A DNA stretch of 64,000 bases from Vibrio bathopelagicus (GCF_014879975.1 NZ_CP062500.1:1612001-1676000); one strand, 5' to 3'; shown: positions 7,619 to 16,681, counted from the first letter of the stretch. The notes: generated from the sequence alone by a model not told the origin. Made by a program: numbers and translations.

Positions 7619-9637
7619 TTAATTCACCTTAACAATTGCGCCTTTCAGCTCGCCCATTACGCCGCCATCGAAAGTGCCTTTCAAACCAGATTTGAATTCG
7701 GCACTTAATGAGCCTTCAGCTGACAGTGTCGTATCCGCTTTAATGGCGACACTGAGTCCTTTAATACTGTTGGAGCTTGTTGCTTCGAGAGCCGTTGTTA
7801 CACCGGAGATCTTGTTGGCGGATGTTGCCTTGCTTGTTACATTCATCCCTTCAAGGTTGAGTGCGCTGCTTGCTTTAATATCAATGTTACTGGCTTCGAT
7901 ACTGATGGAAGATGAAGACATGGTGATCTTGCTCGATCCTACCGTCAGCTCTATCTTGTCATCGGCTTCTAGTGAGATTGATTTGCCTTTCTCACTTATC
8001 GCTTTGTCTGAACTAAGTGTGTAATTATCTTCTGTTGAGACGGTAACTTGCTTGGTTGTTTTCTGTAGCAGCTCACCTTTGATGGTCTCAGTCAGGTTGT
8101 TCTCGACTTCTTTGGTGAAGTCTTTGGTCGCGTGCATATACAAGAGCTCATTGTCTTTCTTATCATCGAAATAGAGTTCATTCGCCAATCCACTCAATTT
8201 AGTGCTAATGCCTGTTTTCGTCGAATTGGCTTCTTTATAAGGTGGCGGGTTTTTACTGTTATAAACGCTTCCTGTAATAATTGGTTGGTCTGGGTCGCCA
8301 TCAATAAAGCTGACCAGTACCTCTTGTCCTACTCTCGGAATAAACTGAGCACCGTAGCCACTGCCTGCCATCATCTGAGCGACACGCACATAACAACTTG
8401 TTTTATCTCCAGAGGCTTCTGTATCCCAATGAAACTGAATACGAACCCGGCCTTGGTCATCTTGATTGATCTCACCCGCGCTGCTTCCTGCGACAATTGC
8501 GCTTTGTAGGCCGTGTATTCTGGCCTTATCTCGCGGCGTCGGGTAATTAGGAATTGAAGTATCAAGTAGGGTGAGGCGTGTCTCGCAATGGTTTTCAGTG
8601 CTGTATCGAATGTGGATTTCCGTGACCAGATAATCGCCGAGTTGAGACTTGTCTAAGTGGGATGATAGTGAGAACCATGTACCTAATTCAAACGAATCGT
8701 GTTGTGCTTCGGCTTCGACAGTTTGATAGTTTTGCTCTAGTTGCTCGATACGTCGTTTAACTAGGTTACTGGCGAGATCTTCCATTCCACCCGTGATGCC
8801 AAGTTGCGGGTAAAACTGTTTCGTTAACTTGGTGTTGTTAGCGATTGTATGGCTGGATTTCTTCTCTTTGCTGCTCACAAGTTTAGTCTGTGAGTAGTCA
8901 TAACTGGTTAACTCGATGCTGGCACCATGAAACTGACCTTGTGGCATCCATTTATTGATCAGTGGATTACTACCTGAAGGAACTTCAATCATGTCGAGTT
9001 TGCTGGCATCAGACTTTTGAAAAGGGCTCTGCGCATCTTGAAGCATCATTAGATGGTCGGAATCGCTGTGTTGGAAAAAGTAGTGAACGCCTTCCTCTGC
9101 CAACAAGCGTGTTACAAAATCAAAGTCGCTTTCATCGTATTGAACACAATACTCCCGTTTCGATGAGGGCATCGTACCAGCCTTAAAGGAGCCACTGAAA
9201 CCTGCTTGGGTTAACACGTCTGAAACGATGTCTTTGGTTGACTGGCTTTGATAAACACGGAAAGAGTGGGTGTGTTTCAATAACCAAAACCACGGCCGCA
9301 GGGTGACGCGGTAACTAGAGTATTGCAGATTACTGTCCATACCCAGTAGTTGAACTTGTGTAACAATGCCGTTGAATACCCGCGTCGCGGTCAAGTTATC
9401 GGTGTCATTAACAAAGCGGGTGATAGAGAGTTTTTGGCCCAGTTGGTCATCGATAACGAAGTTCTTTGAAATGATGGTTAGTTCGATTTTAAAAGGCTTC
9501 GATAAGTACTCAGAAATAGCAAAATCGCTGACTGCATGCTCGTTGCTTTTAGAATCTTTTGCCACAATCGTGCTGGCAGAAGGGGAGAAATTATCCGTCA
9601 TAGGCTCGCCTGATAATGCTCGAAGATGTTCTGACAT
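7619..9637 (-). CDS. vgrG: T6SS spike protein VgrG
   Basis: This 672-residue protein is a full-length VgrG. The order is a gp27-like N-terminal part (first 370 residues, with DESDFDFVTRLLAEEGVHYFF), the OB-fold gp5-like domain (DDQGRVRIQFHWD, then RVAQMMAGSGYGAQFIPRVG) and the long beta-helical needle rich in short Ser/Ala/Lys repeats. It ends about where the needle ends (ELKGAIVKVN), so no fused effector domain is present. The start is uncertain: ATG at 9637 has no clear ribosome-binding site, and ATG at 9601 is preceded by a weak GGCGAG. It begins the minus-strand vgrG/adaptor/PAAR group feeding into tssA. Confidence 0.95.
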   Translation of the reverse strand: MSEHLRALSGEPMTDNFSPSASTIVAKDSKSNEHAVSDFAISEYLSKPFKIELTIISKNFVIDDQLGQKLSITRFVNDTDNLTATRVFNGIVTQVQLLGMDSNLQYSSYRVTLRPWFWLLKHTHSFRVYQSQSTKDIVSDVLTQAGFSGSFKAGTMPSSKREYCVQYDESDFDFVTRLLAEEGVHYFFQHSDSDHLMMLQDAQSPFQKSDASKLDMIEVPSGSNPLINKWMPQGQFHGASIELTSYDYSQTKLVSSKEKKSSHTIANNTKLTKQFYPQLGITGGMEDLASNLVKRRIEQLEQNYQTVEAEAQHDSFELGTWFSLSSHLDKSQLGDYLVTEIHIRYSTENHCETRLTLLDTSIPNYPTPRDKARIHGLQSAIVAGSSAGEINQDDQGRVRIQFHWDTEASGDKTSCYVRVAQMMAGSGYGAQFIPRVGQEVLVSFIDGDPDQPIITGSVYNSKNPPPYKEANSTKTGISTKLSGLANELYFDDKKDNELLYMHATKDFTKEVENNLTETIKGELLQKTTKQVTVSTEDNYTLSSDKAISEKGKSISLEADDKIELTVGSSKITMSSSSISIEASNIDIKASSALNLEGMNVTSKATSANKISGVTTALEATSSNSIKGLSVAIKADTTLSAEGSLSAEFKSGLKGTFDGGVMGELKGAIVKVN

Positions 9638-9973
9638 AAGGTTATGTCGATACTAACGAACTGACTTGATGTTAAAACTTTATATCTAAATTTATAGCAT
9701 AAAGTAAATAATATAATAAGCATCATAACAAAGGCGTGAGGTGTTTCCATTTTATGAAAACAAATACCATTAATTTAATTATGGTAATTGGTTGCTGATT
9801 TATATTGTTAAATGTCATTTAAATACGAGGTTATTGCGACGCAGAAGGGGATATAGGGAGATCTTAAATTATATATAGAATAGCGTGTTGCTAGAGATAG
9901 TATGCCGTAGTAATAATATAAATATTGCTAGCATGTTACATTTCTGGGCTAGTGGTTATTCAAGGATAGAATA
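9638..9973. other. Divergent intergenic region, vgrG / HD-GYP gene
   Basis: This AT-rich 336-bp spacer lies between the divergent vgrG (minus) and the HD-GYP gene (plus) and must contain promoters for both. I could not identify a convincing -24/-12 or -35/-10 pair. An AAGGAT ribosome-binding site lies just before the plus-strand ATG at 9974. No small coding frame or RNA structure stands out. Confidence 0.5.
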
Positions 9974-12900
9974 ATGACGAACACAAAAATCTCGTTACGG
10001 TTTACCGTTGGAGGGATGTTTTTGCTTGCAACGGTGCTGACTGCGGTCGTTGCGGTTTCACTTCAATATTACTTCAGTAAAAAAATGGCGACGGAGCATA
10101 CCTTGTCGAAGTTGACCATGGTATCTCAGGACTTAAGCGATTATATCGGTAACGTCGATTCAGATGCGATAAATACCGCTCGTTTACTCTCTTCAGTACA
10201 TCGCTCTATTAGTCACCAAATCTCTCGAGAAGAGTCTCGTGGAATCCTCTCTGAAGCGATAAAAGACAATCCGCTGTTTTACAGTATCTATATAGGTTCT
10301 TCTAACGAGCGTTTCTTCCAAATCATCAATCTTGAGTCTTCACCTTTTGTTAGAGACAAAATTGGAGCTGATAGCTCAGATCGCTGGGTTGTTATTGAGA
10401 TCAGTGACAGAGAAGCTGGCCGTATCCGCACGACCAAATACTATGACCTTGAGTTTAACCTCAGAGAGTCAAAGACAGAACCGAGCAATTACTTTCCGAC
10501 GACAAGACCTTGGTACGTATCCGCGAATACAGAGACGGTCGAAAAAACGCAGCCTTACCTTTTCCAACATCTCCAAATCACAGGCCAAACTTATTCTCTA
10601 GCCTTTGAATCAAAAGCTGTTGGCGATACACAACATGTGATAGGCATAGATATCGTCTTGTCTTCTTTGGCAAGCAAGTTATCTGCGAGTGCATTGGATC
10701 TCGATGAAGACAGTCAGGTTGAATCTTTCTTATACTCCAAGTCAGGCAACATTATTGCGTCTAATCGTGATATTGAAACGACACAAGTACTTCCTCAAGC
10801 TAGTGAAATCAATTGGTCTTCTGATCAACAAGCCATCATAGAAAAAACACCTCCTTTGTTGTTCTCGAATCAAAAGGATTGGGGGCCGATGGATTTCTCT
10901 GTTTCTGGAGAACCACACGGTTACGCGATCGATCTCTTGAAAATGATCAGTGAGATGAGCGGGGTTAGATTTGAATTTGTGAATGGTTTTTCGTGGGCGG
11001 AGTTAACCGGCAAGTTTCAGGAAGGAAGCATTGATGGCCTGCATTCGATTCAGAACTACGCAAGCAATGGTGTGAAAGGTTTATACACTGACGCTATCTA
11101 TGAACTACCTTTCTCTGTTGTAACTCGAGATGACGTCCAAACCCTATCAAATTACGCTGAACTTAAAGGTGAAAAAGTCGCGATTCTATCAGGGTGGTCG
11201 ATTACACCTCAGTTGAGAACAGACTTCCCAAATATCGAGCTTGTTGAGTTTTCCGATATGGAATCGGCACTGGATGCTGTTGAGAATGGCGAATATTTTG
11301 CGGTACTAGACGCTAAGCCCGTGCTGTCGTTTTCATTGGATAAGTTTTTCCATGCAAACCTCAAAGTTAATGAAGCGCTCTCGGACTTGAAAGCTAGCTA
11401 TCCAAATCAGTTCCACATTGTGCTGCAGAATAAACATCAACAGCTGTTACCGATCATCAACCAAGCCATAAATGCATTAACGGATGAACAGAAAGCCGCA
11501 TTATCGCAAAAGTGGTATCAACATCCGGCCCTAAATACGGGCACAACCATTCCTTATACGGAGCTCTATGATAGAACTGCGACAGCGACCACCGAAGGTG
11601 AAATGGTTAAAATTGTTCTCAATGGTGAAGCTAAGCGTTTATATCTGAAAAAGATTGAGACGGGTGAGCAGTACTCTGAATATTTTGCAGTAGCGATACC
11701 AGAAGCGGAAATTTACAGTGCGGTGAACAAGCGAGTGGCAACCTCCATTGGCGTGACCGTGCTTCTTATGAGCCTAACCTTACCCGTTGCTTGGATCTTT
11801 GGTGCGCCTATTGTCCGGCCTATACGCCAATTAAAAGCCGAGACGAGTAAGATTAAGCTGCGTGATTATGACAGCGTGACTGTGCTTGATACTCGAATTA
11901 AGGAAATATGGGAGTTGTCAGTTGCAGTTAAAGAGATGTCAACAGAACTCAAACAACATGAGCAAACTCAAGAAGCGTTTGTTGAGTCGTTTATCAAACT
12001 CATCGCTCAAGCGATCGATGATAAGTCAGCTTATACGGCAGGGCATTGTAATCGTGTGCCAGAACTCGGCTTGATGTTGGCTGACGCGGCTGAGAAATCA
12101 CAATCTGATCATTTCAAAGATTTTGAGTTTAAAAATGATGATGAGCGTCGTGAGTTTAGAATTGCGGCTTGGCTTCATGATTGTGGCAAAATCACGACAC
12201 CTGAACACATCGTCGATAAAGGTACGAAGCTAGAAGCTAACTACAACCGAATTCACGAGGTGAGAACGCGATTTGAAGTACTTTGGCGTGATGCCGAGAT
12301 TACGGCTTTGAGAAAACAACTTGAGGGTAAGTTACCAACGCAGAAGGTAACCGATGAGCTCGCAGCGACGAAGCAACAACTACAAGATGACTTTGCGTTT
12401 ATCGCGACATCGAACGTCGGTGGTGAATTCATGAGTGATGATAAGGTCGCACGCATTCGCTCTATCGCTGAAACCACTTGGACGCGTAATTTCGACGATC
12501 AACTTGGCCTATCGCCAATTGAAGCGATGAATCGGGTATCGACTTCAAGCTTACCTGCAACTGAGCCGCTCTTGAGTGATAAGCCGGAGCATATCGTGAA
12601 AAGAGATAGGCCATTAGAATTTGACCCGAAACATCAAATCAAAATGGACGTTCCTGAGCATTTATACAATTTAGGTGAAGTCTATAACTTAAGTATTGCA
12701 CGAGGCACATTGACCACTGAAGATAGGTTCAAGATAAATGAACACATGCTTGGCACCATCAAGATGCTGGAAAATCTGCCATTCCCGAAAGAGCTAAGCC
12801 GCGTGCCCCGTTATGCGTCGACTCACCATGAAACCCTTAAAGGTACAGGCTATCCAAGGAAGCTGACGGCTGAGGATCTTTCTATCCCAGAACGTATCCT

Positions 12901-13147
12901 GGTGATATCGGATATCTTTGAGGCGTTAACCGCTGCCGATCGACCTTACAAGAAAGCGAAGCCAATTAGTGTTGCTGTCGACATCATGCACAAAATGGCG
13001 TTGGACGAACATCTCGATATCGAACTGTTTAGATTGTTCTTAACTAGTGGTACGCATCTTCGTTATGCAGAAGAGTATCTCAAACCGGAACAGATTGATT
13101 TTGTTGATATCAATAAATACCTCGAAGTCACTCGTCAGATTGCTTGA
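9974..13147 (+). CDS. Membrane HD-GYP cyclic-di-GMP phosphodiesterase with Cache and solute-binding-like sensor
   Basis: This 1,057-residue protein has a membrane segment near residues 12-34 and a periplasmic region of about 560 residues. The first part (35-285) reads like a dCache domain. The middle (about 290-520) resembles a bacterial extracellular solute-binding domain of family 3 (GYAIDLLKMISEMSGVRFEF). A short beta-rich part (530-590) resembles the distal Cache half. A second membrane segment follows near 595-615, then a HAMP-like linker. The C-terminal HD-GYP domain shows LHDCGK (about 733-738) and HHETLKGTGYP (about 950-960), so key catalytic residues are kept. About 200 residues separate these motifs, more than usual. 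The likely role is cyclic di-GMP hydrolysis in response to a periplasmic ligand. It is monocistronic with its own terminator. Confidence 0.88.
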   Translation: MTNTKISLRFTVGGMFLLATVLTAVVAVSLQYYFSKKMATEHTLSKLTMVSQDLSDYIGNVDSDAINTARLLSSVHRSISHQISREESRGILSEAIKDNPLFYSIYIGSSNERFFQIINLESSPFVRDKIGADSSDRWVVIEISDREAGRIRTTKYYDLEFNLRESKTEPSNYFPTTRPWYVSANTETVEKTQPYLFQHLQITGQTYSLAFESKAVGDTQHVIGIDIVLSSLASKLSASALDLDEDSQVESFLYSKSGNIIASNRDIETTQVLPQASEINWSSDQQAIIEKTPPLLFSNQKDWGPMDFSVSGEPHGYAIDLLKMISEMSGVRFEFVNGFSWAELTGKFQEGSIDGLHSIQNYASNGVKGLYTDAIYELPFSVVTRDDVQTLSNYAELKGEKVAILSGWSITPQLRTDFPNIELVEFSDMESALDAVENGEYFAVLDAKPVLSFSLDKFFHANLKVNEALSDLKASYPNQFHIVLQNKHQQLLPIINQAINALTDEQKAALSQKWYQHPALNTGTTIPYTELYDRTATATTEGEMVKIVLNGEAKRLYLKKIETGEQYSEYFAVAIPEAEIYSAVNKRVATSIGVTVLLMSLTLPVAWIFGAPIVRPIRQLKAETSKIKLRDYDSVTVLDTRIKEIWELSVAVKEMSTELKQHEQTQEAFVESFIKLIAQAIDDKSAYTAGHCNRVPELGLMLADAAEKSQSDHFKDFEFKNDDERREFRIAAWLHDCGKITTPEHIVDKGTKLEANYNRIHEVRTRFEVLWRDAEITALRKQLEGKLPTQKVTDELAATKQQLQDDFAFIATSNVGGEFMSDDKVARIRSIAETTWTRNFDDQLGLSPIEAMNRVSTSSLPATEPLLSDKPEHIVKRDRPLEFDPKHQIKMDVPEHLYNLGEVYNLSIARGTLTTEDRFKINEHMLGTIKMLENLPFPKELSRVPRYASTHHETLKGTGYPRKLTAEDLSIPERILVISDIFEALTAADRPYKKAKPISVAVDIMHKMALDEHLDIELFRLFLTSGTHLRYAEEYLKPEQIDFVDINKYLEVTRQIA

Positions 13148-13183
13148 CCAAAGGTTGACTTGTTAGAACGAGTTCTATAAACG

Positions 13184-13211
13184 AAAGGCGCACCTGAGTG
13201 CGCCTTTTTTA
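13184..13211 (+). terminator. Intrinsic terminator after the HD-GYP gene
   Basis: A perfect 10-bp stem (AAAGGCGCAC paired with GTGCGCCTTT) with a CTGA loop is followed by a run of T. It lies 37 bases past the stop codon at 13147. Confidence 0.9.
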
Positions 13212-13431
13212 TATCTGTCTATCGTTGAGCTTGTGGATAGACATGGAGGAGCTGCGTTTGACAAGTTGAGCTGTTAGTTGTCGACACATTGTTTTCGACC
13301 AACTTTGAGGTAGGTAAGAGCTTGGTAAGCTCGTTCATGATTTAAGCTTATGAATAGCATGTGTTTATTGTCTTCTGTTGCTTCGTCTTACTACTTGTCT
13401 GCCGATTAATAAAAATACTACCTTAGTCTAA

Positions 13432-13443
13432 ATTGTCGACAAT
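13432..13443. promoter_or_regulatory. Operator-like palindrome 1 upstream of gntR/prp
   Basis: The perfect 12-bp palindrome ATTGTCGACAAT is repeated exactly at 13451-13462 and nearly so at 13493-13506, all within 75 bp before or at the start of the GntR-family gene. Short palindromes of this kind are typical GntR/FCD binding sites. The assignment to this regulator is inference from position and repetition. Confidence 0.7.
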
Positions 13444-13447
13444 CTAC

Positions 13448-13477
13448 TTGATTGTCGACAATTTAATCGTGTATTTT
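13448..13477 (+). promoter_or_regulatory. Candidate promoter for the gntR-prp operon
   Basis: TTGATT (13448-13453) and TATTTT (13472-13477) are separated by 18 bases and could be -35 and -10 elements. The predicted transcript would begin near 13484, only a few bases before the first ATG (13489). That makes the downstream ATG at 13540 a better start for the regulator. The elements are weak matches, so this is tentative. Confidence 0.35.
13451..13462. promoter_or_regulatory. Operator-like palindrome 2 upstream of gntR/prp
   Basis: This is the second exact copy of ATTGTCGACAAT, with its centre 19 bp from that of copy 1. It overlaps a possible -35 element (TTGATT, 13448-13453), so a bound regulator would block transcription. 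Confidence 0.7.
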
Positions 13478-13488
13478 ATGTTCATGTT

Positions 13489-14259
13489 ATGGAATTGTTG
13501 ACAATTAAGACTCAACAATCAGAAGTGAGCAGCGTGAATATGAATACTGCGATAAAAGATCTCACCTTAAGTGCAAACACGAAAATACGTGTAAGCGATA
13601 AAGAAAATACCAAATCGGAAAGCCTGACTGAGTACCTCGTTGAGGCGATTGTTAACGGTGAACTACCACCGGGCAGTAAGATCTCGGAACCAGAGCTGGC
13701 GAAACGCTTCGAGGTAAGTCGAGGGCCATTACGTGAAGCGATAATGCGTGTAGAGGGACTTGGGTTGATTGAACGTATTCCTCACGTTGGAGCGCGAGTT
13801 ATTACCTTTTCCGCAGACAAGCTGCTAGAGCTATATGCGGTGCGCGAGGCGTTAGAGGGAATGGCGGCACGCTTAGCGGCGAGACACATCACGCAAGAAG
13901 AGTTGATTGGGCTTGAAGGTTTACTGTCGACACATTCCCAACACATCGATGAAGTAGAGGGTTCTTCTTATTTTCATCAACATGGTGATTTCGATTTCCA
14001 TTACCGAATTATCAAAGCAAGTCGCAATAGCAAGCTCATTTCATTGTTGTGTGATGAGCTTTACCACCTACTGCGCATGTATCGCTACCAATCGCCTAGA
14101 GCACAGTCTCGACCAAAAGAGGCGCTTGATGAACACAAATACATTCTAAAAGCGATTCGTAACCGTGATGAAGAGTTAGCGGAAATGCTAATGCGAAGAC
14201 ACATCTCGGGCAGTAGACTGCTTATAGAGCAACAAATTCAATCCAAAGACCTTGGTTAA
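13489..14259 (+). CDS. GntR-family (FCD) transcriptional regulator of the prp operon
   Basis: This protein of up to 256 residues has an N-terminal winged helix-turn-helix of the GntR family (about residues 45-115, with GSKISEPELAKRFEVSRGPLR) and a C-terminal FCD all-helical ligand-binding domain. The latter includes YAVREALEGMAARLAARH and the His-containing HGDFDFHYRI segment. FCD regulators usually bind a small acid and release DNA. Its place at the head of the prpB-prpC-acnD-prpF-prpE genes points to control of the methylcitrate cycle; this replaces the sigma-54 PrpR found in enterobacteria. The first 17 codons are doubtful because a second ATG at 13540 better fits the candidate promoter and moves palindrome 3 into the leader. 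Confidence 0.9.
   Translation: MELLTIKTQQSEVSSVNMNTAIKDLTLSANTKIRVSDKENTKSESLTEYLVEAIVNGELPPGSKISEPELAKRFEVSRGPLREAIMRVEGLGLIERIPHVGARVITFSADKLLELYAVREALEGMAARLAARHITQEELIGLEGLLSTHSQHIDEVEGSSYFHQHGDFDFHYRIIKASRNSKLISLLCDELYHLLRMYRYQSPRAQSRPKEALDEHKYILKAIRNRDEELAEMLMRRHISGSRLLIEQQIQSKDLG
13493..13506. promoter_or_regulatory. Operator-like palindrome 3 at the gntR start
   Basis: AATTGT and ACAATT arms flank a central TG, a near-copy of the two perfect palindromes upstream. It overlaps the first possible ATG of the regulator gene, or lies in its leader if translation starts at 13540. Confidence 0.6.
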
Positions 14260-14265
14260 CAGGCG

Positions 14266-14312
14266 ACTGATATTTGCCAGCGGATCTGCGTTGGCGAGAG
14301 CTAAACATCAGT
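14266..14312 (+). other. Inverted-repeat structure between gntR and prpB
   Basis: Outer arms ACTGAT (14266-14271) and ATCAGT (14307-14312) enclose a 7-bp hairpin (14276-14295, arms GCCAGCG and TGTTGGC-like with one G-U pair). No T-run follows, so it is more likely an mRNA structure than a terminator. Confidence 0.4.
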
Positions 14313-14359
14313 AGTTATAAAGATTAGATAGAAATAAACAATTAACAGGGAGCGTCATT

Positions 14360-15256
14360 ATGAAGTTATCAGCAGGAGCAAAGTTCCGACAAGCTGTGAA
14401 AGACAACGATCCATTGCAGATCGTCGGCACTGTGAATCCGTATTGCGCGATGATGGCAAAGAACTTGGGTCACCAGGCCATTTATTTGTCTGGTGGAGGC
14501 ATCGCCAATGCGTCTTACGGCTTGCCTGACTTAGGTATCACCACATTGAACGATGTGTTGGTGGATGTTGAACGTATGACCAATGCGTGTGATTTGCCCT
14601 TGCTGGTGGATATCGATACGGGTTTCGGTGGCGCGTTCAATATCGCACGTACTATCCGCGCGATGGAAAAAGCAGGGGCAGCAGCAATCCATATGGAAGA
14701 CCAAGTCGCTCAGAAACGCTGTGGTCATCGACCAAACAAAGCAATTGTTAGTCAGCAAGAGATGGTTGATAGAGTAAAAGCGGCAACAGATGCCAGAACC
14801 GACGAAAGCTTTGTGATTATGGCTCGTACGGATGCATTGGCGGTTGAAGGAATTGACAGTGCGATTGAACGAGCGATTGCGTGTGTTGAAGCGGGTGCGG
14901 ACATGATTTTCCCTGAAGCGATGAATCAACTCGATCAGTACGTGAAGTTCTCGGCAGCGCTGAAATCAGCAACGGGTAAACATGTGCCTATTTTGGCTAA
15001 CATCACCGAATTTGGTCAAACGCCGCTCTACAACTGTAACGAACTGGCGCAGTCGAGTGTCGATATGGTGCTTTATCCATTGAGTGCATTCCGTGCGATG
15101 AACAAAGCAGCAGAGAATGTGTACAAACACTTGCTGCTTGAAGGCAATCAAGAAGCACTGCTGGATTCCATGCAAACCCGTAAAGAGCTCTACGAGCATC
15201 TGAATTACCACGATTACGAGAACAAGCTTGATCAGCTGTTTTCGAGTGAAGAATAA
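14360..15256 (+). CDS. prpB: Methylisocitrate lyase PrpB
   Basis: This 298-residue enzyme is of the isocitrate lyase/PEP mutase superfamily. It cleaves 2-methylisocitrate to pyruvate and succinate, the last step of the methylcitrate cycle for propionate. The catalytic loop KRCGH is at residues 119-123, preceded by the HMEDQ metal-binding segment, and DIDTGFGG near residue 85 contributes the Mg site. The length and the short TIM-barrel form distinguish it from isocitrate lyase AceA, which is much longer. A GGGAG ribosome-binding site lies before the ATG. It is the first enzyme gene of the operon, 100 bases after the regulator. Confidence 0.95.
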   Translation: MKLSAGAKFRQAVKDNDPLQIVGTVNPYCAMMAKNLGHQAIYLSGGGIANASYGLPDLGITTLNDVLVDVERMTNACDLPLLVDIDTGFGGAFNIARTIRAMEKAGAAAIHMEDQVAQKRCGHRPNKAIVSQQEMVDRVKAATDARTDESFVIMARTDALAVEGIDSAIERAIACVEAGADMIFPEAMNQLDQYVKFSAALKSATGKHVPILANITEFGQTPLYNCNELAQSSVDMVLYPLSAFRAMNKAAENVYKHLLLEGNQEALLDSMQTRKELYEHLNYHDYENKLDQLFSSEE

Positions 15257-15303
15257 ATCCAACTTCAATTAATAAAAATCAACTTAATCCAATAACGTGA
15301 AAT

Positions 15304-15383
15304 GTTAGTCGCCACATCCAGTTCCGATTTTAAAAAGCGTCGGACATATAAATAGTCAGCACCAAAGAGTGCAGGCGGCTAAC
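15304..15383 (+). other. Long inverted-repeat structure between prpB and prpC
   Basis: Arms GTTAGTCGCC (15304-15313) and GGCGGCTAAC (15374-15383) can form a 10-bp stem with one G-U pair. An inner hairpin pairs TCCGA (15323-15327) with TCGGA (15340-15344). The structure ends 7 bases before the prpC ribosome-binding site (AGGAG at 15391). There is no terminator-like T-run. It may affect mRNA stability or prpC translation. Confidence 0.45.
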
Positions 15384-15401
15384 AAAGAAAAGGAGTTCAA
15401 C

Positions 15402-16616
15402 ATGTCTGTATCTTTGAGTGATAAAGCAACTGTCGACAATGCGTCAACGGCGAACAATAACGTAGACAAGAATGAAAGCGCGAAACCAACCGGTACACCC
15501 GCGATTGGTGGTGCAGGGCTACGTGGCCAAAGTGCTGGAACGACCGCACTATGTACCGTGGGCCAGTCAGGAACGGGTTTAACTTATCGTGGCTACGATA
15601 TTACCGACCTTGCCAATCACGCTCAGTTTGAAGAAGTGGCTCACCTGTTACTAAGAGGTCATTTACCCACTGAAAAAGAGCTCGATGACTACAAAGCCTT
15701 GTTAGTTGGCTTGCGTGGTTTACCTCAACCATTGAAAGCAGCTTTAGAACTGATCCCCGCAGATGCTCATCCTATGGATGTGATGAGAACGGGTTGTTCA
15801 ATGTTAGGTAATTTAGAGCAAGAGTCAGACTTTTCTCAACAATTGCCTGCGACCGAACGTATGCTTGCGCTTTTCCCTGCCATTATTTGTTATTGGTACC
15901 GCTTTAGCCACGATGGTGTGCGAATTGATACTGAAGATCAAAGTGAAGAGTGTTTAGGCGGCTACTTCTTGAAGATGCTGACTGACAAGACGCCAAGTGA
16001 ATTGCATAAGAAGGTGATGCACTGCTCGCTCACCCTTTACGCGGAACACGAGTTTAACGCTTCAACCTTTGCTGCTCGTGTTTGTGCCTCAACATTTTCG
16101 GATATTCATTCGTGTGTCACCGCAGCGATTGGTACGTTGAGAGGCCCTTTGCATGGCGGCGCCAATGAAGCGGCGATGGAAATGATCCAAGATTGGAAAA
16201 CCGTTGATGAAGCAGAAGCAAACATCATGACGATGCTTGCTAATAAGGACAAAATCATGGGCTTCGGTCATGCCATTTATCGTGAGAGCGATCCACGAAA
16301 TGCCTTAATTAAACGTTGGTCGAAAGAGCTTTCCCAAGAAGTTGGCGACGAACAGCTTTATGCTGTGTCTGAGCGCGTTGAAGCCGTTATGAAGCGAGAG
16401 AAAGGCCTGTTCTGTAATGCTGACTTCTTCCATGCATCTGCTTATCACTTCATGGATATCCCAACTAAACTGTTCACGCCAATTTTTGTGATGAGCCGCC
16501 TTACAGGTTGGACAGCGCACGTGTTCGAACAGAGAGAAAACAATCGCATCATTCGTCCGAGCGCAGACTACACGGGTCCAGAGCATCAAGACTGGCTGCC
16601 TATTCATCTACGTTAA
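15402..16616 (+). CDS. prpC: 2-methylcitrate synthase PrpC
   Basis: This 404-residue citrate-synthase-family enzyme condenses propionyl-CoA with oxaloacetate. The start at 15402 is supported by AAAGGAG eight bases upstream; an upstream in-frame start at 15369 lacks this. Citrate-synthase landmarks are GPLHGGANEAAM (near residues 248-259) and the active-site GFGHAIYR (near residues 286-293). The C-terminal Asp/Arg block ends with NRIIRPSADYTGPE. It has an unusually long, Asn/Thr-rich N-terminal lead of about 40 residues before the usual family start. It is in the operon after prpB and before acnD. A copy of the operator-like motif with one mismatch (ACTGTCGACAAT, 15429-15440) lies in its first codons. 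Confidence 0.95.
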   Translation: MSVSLSDKATVDNASTANNNVDKNESAKPTGTPAIGGAGLRGQSAGTTALCTVGQSGTGLTYRGYDITDLANHAQFEEVAHLLLRGHLPTEKELDDYKALLVGLRGLPQPLKAALELIPADAHPMDVMRTGCSMLGNLEQESDFSQQLPATERMLALFPAIICYWYRFSHDGVRIDTEDQSEECLGGYFLKMLTDKTPSELHKKVMHCSLTLYAEHEFNASTFAARVCASTFSDIHSCVTAAIGTLRGPLHGGANEAAMEMIQDWKTVDEAEANIMTMLANKDKIMGFGHAIYRESDPRNALIKRWSKELSQEVGDEQLYAVSERVEAVMKREKGLFCNADFFHASAYHFMDIPTKLFTPIFVMSRLTGWTAHVFEQRENNRIIRPSADYTGPEHQDWLPIHLR

Positions 16617-16640
16617 TCCTCTATATCGAACCGACTTATA

Positions 16641-16681
16641 TCTCGAGGTGACCTTTGTCTTCACATGATAAGACCTCGAGA
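16641..16681 (+). other. Inverted repeat between prpC and acnD
   Basis: Perfect 9-base arms TCTCGAGGT (16641-16649) and ACCTCGAGA (16673-16681) are separated by 23 bases in the 101-bp spacer. No T-run follows, so read-through into acnD is expected. It is the third structured spacer in this operon. Confidence 0.45.

Noticed and set aside
14531..15268. Minus-strand open frames over prpB
   Set aside because: They are antisense shadows of a well-identified enzyme, with no ribosome-binding sites and a Cys/His/Arg-rich random composition.
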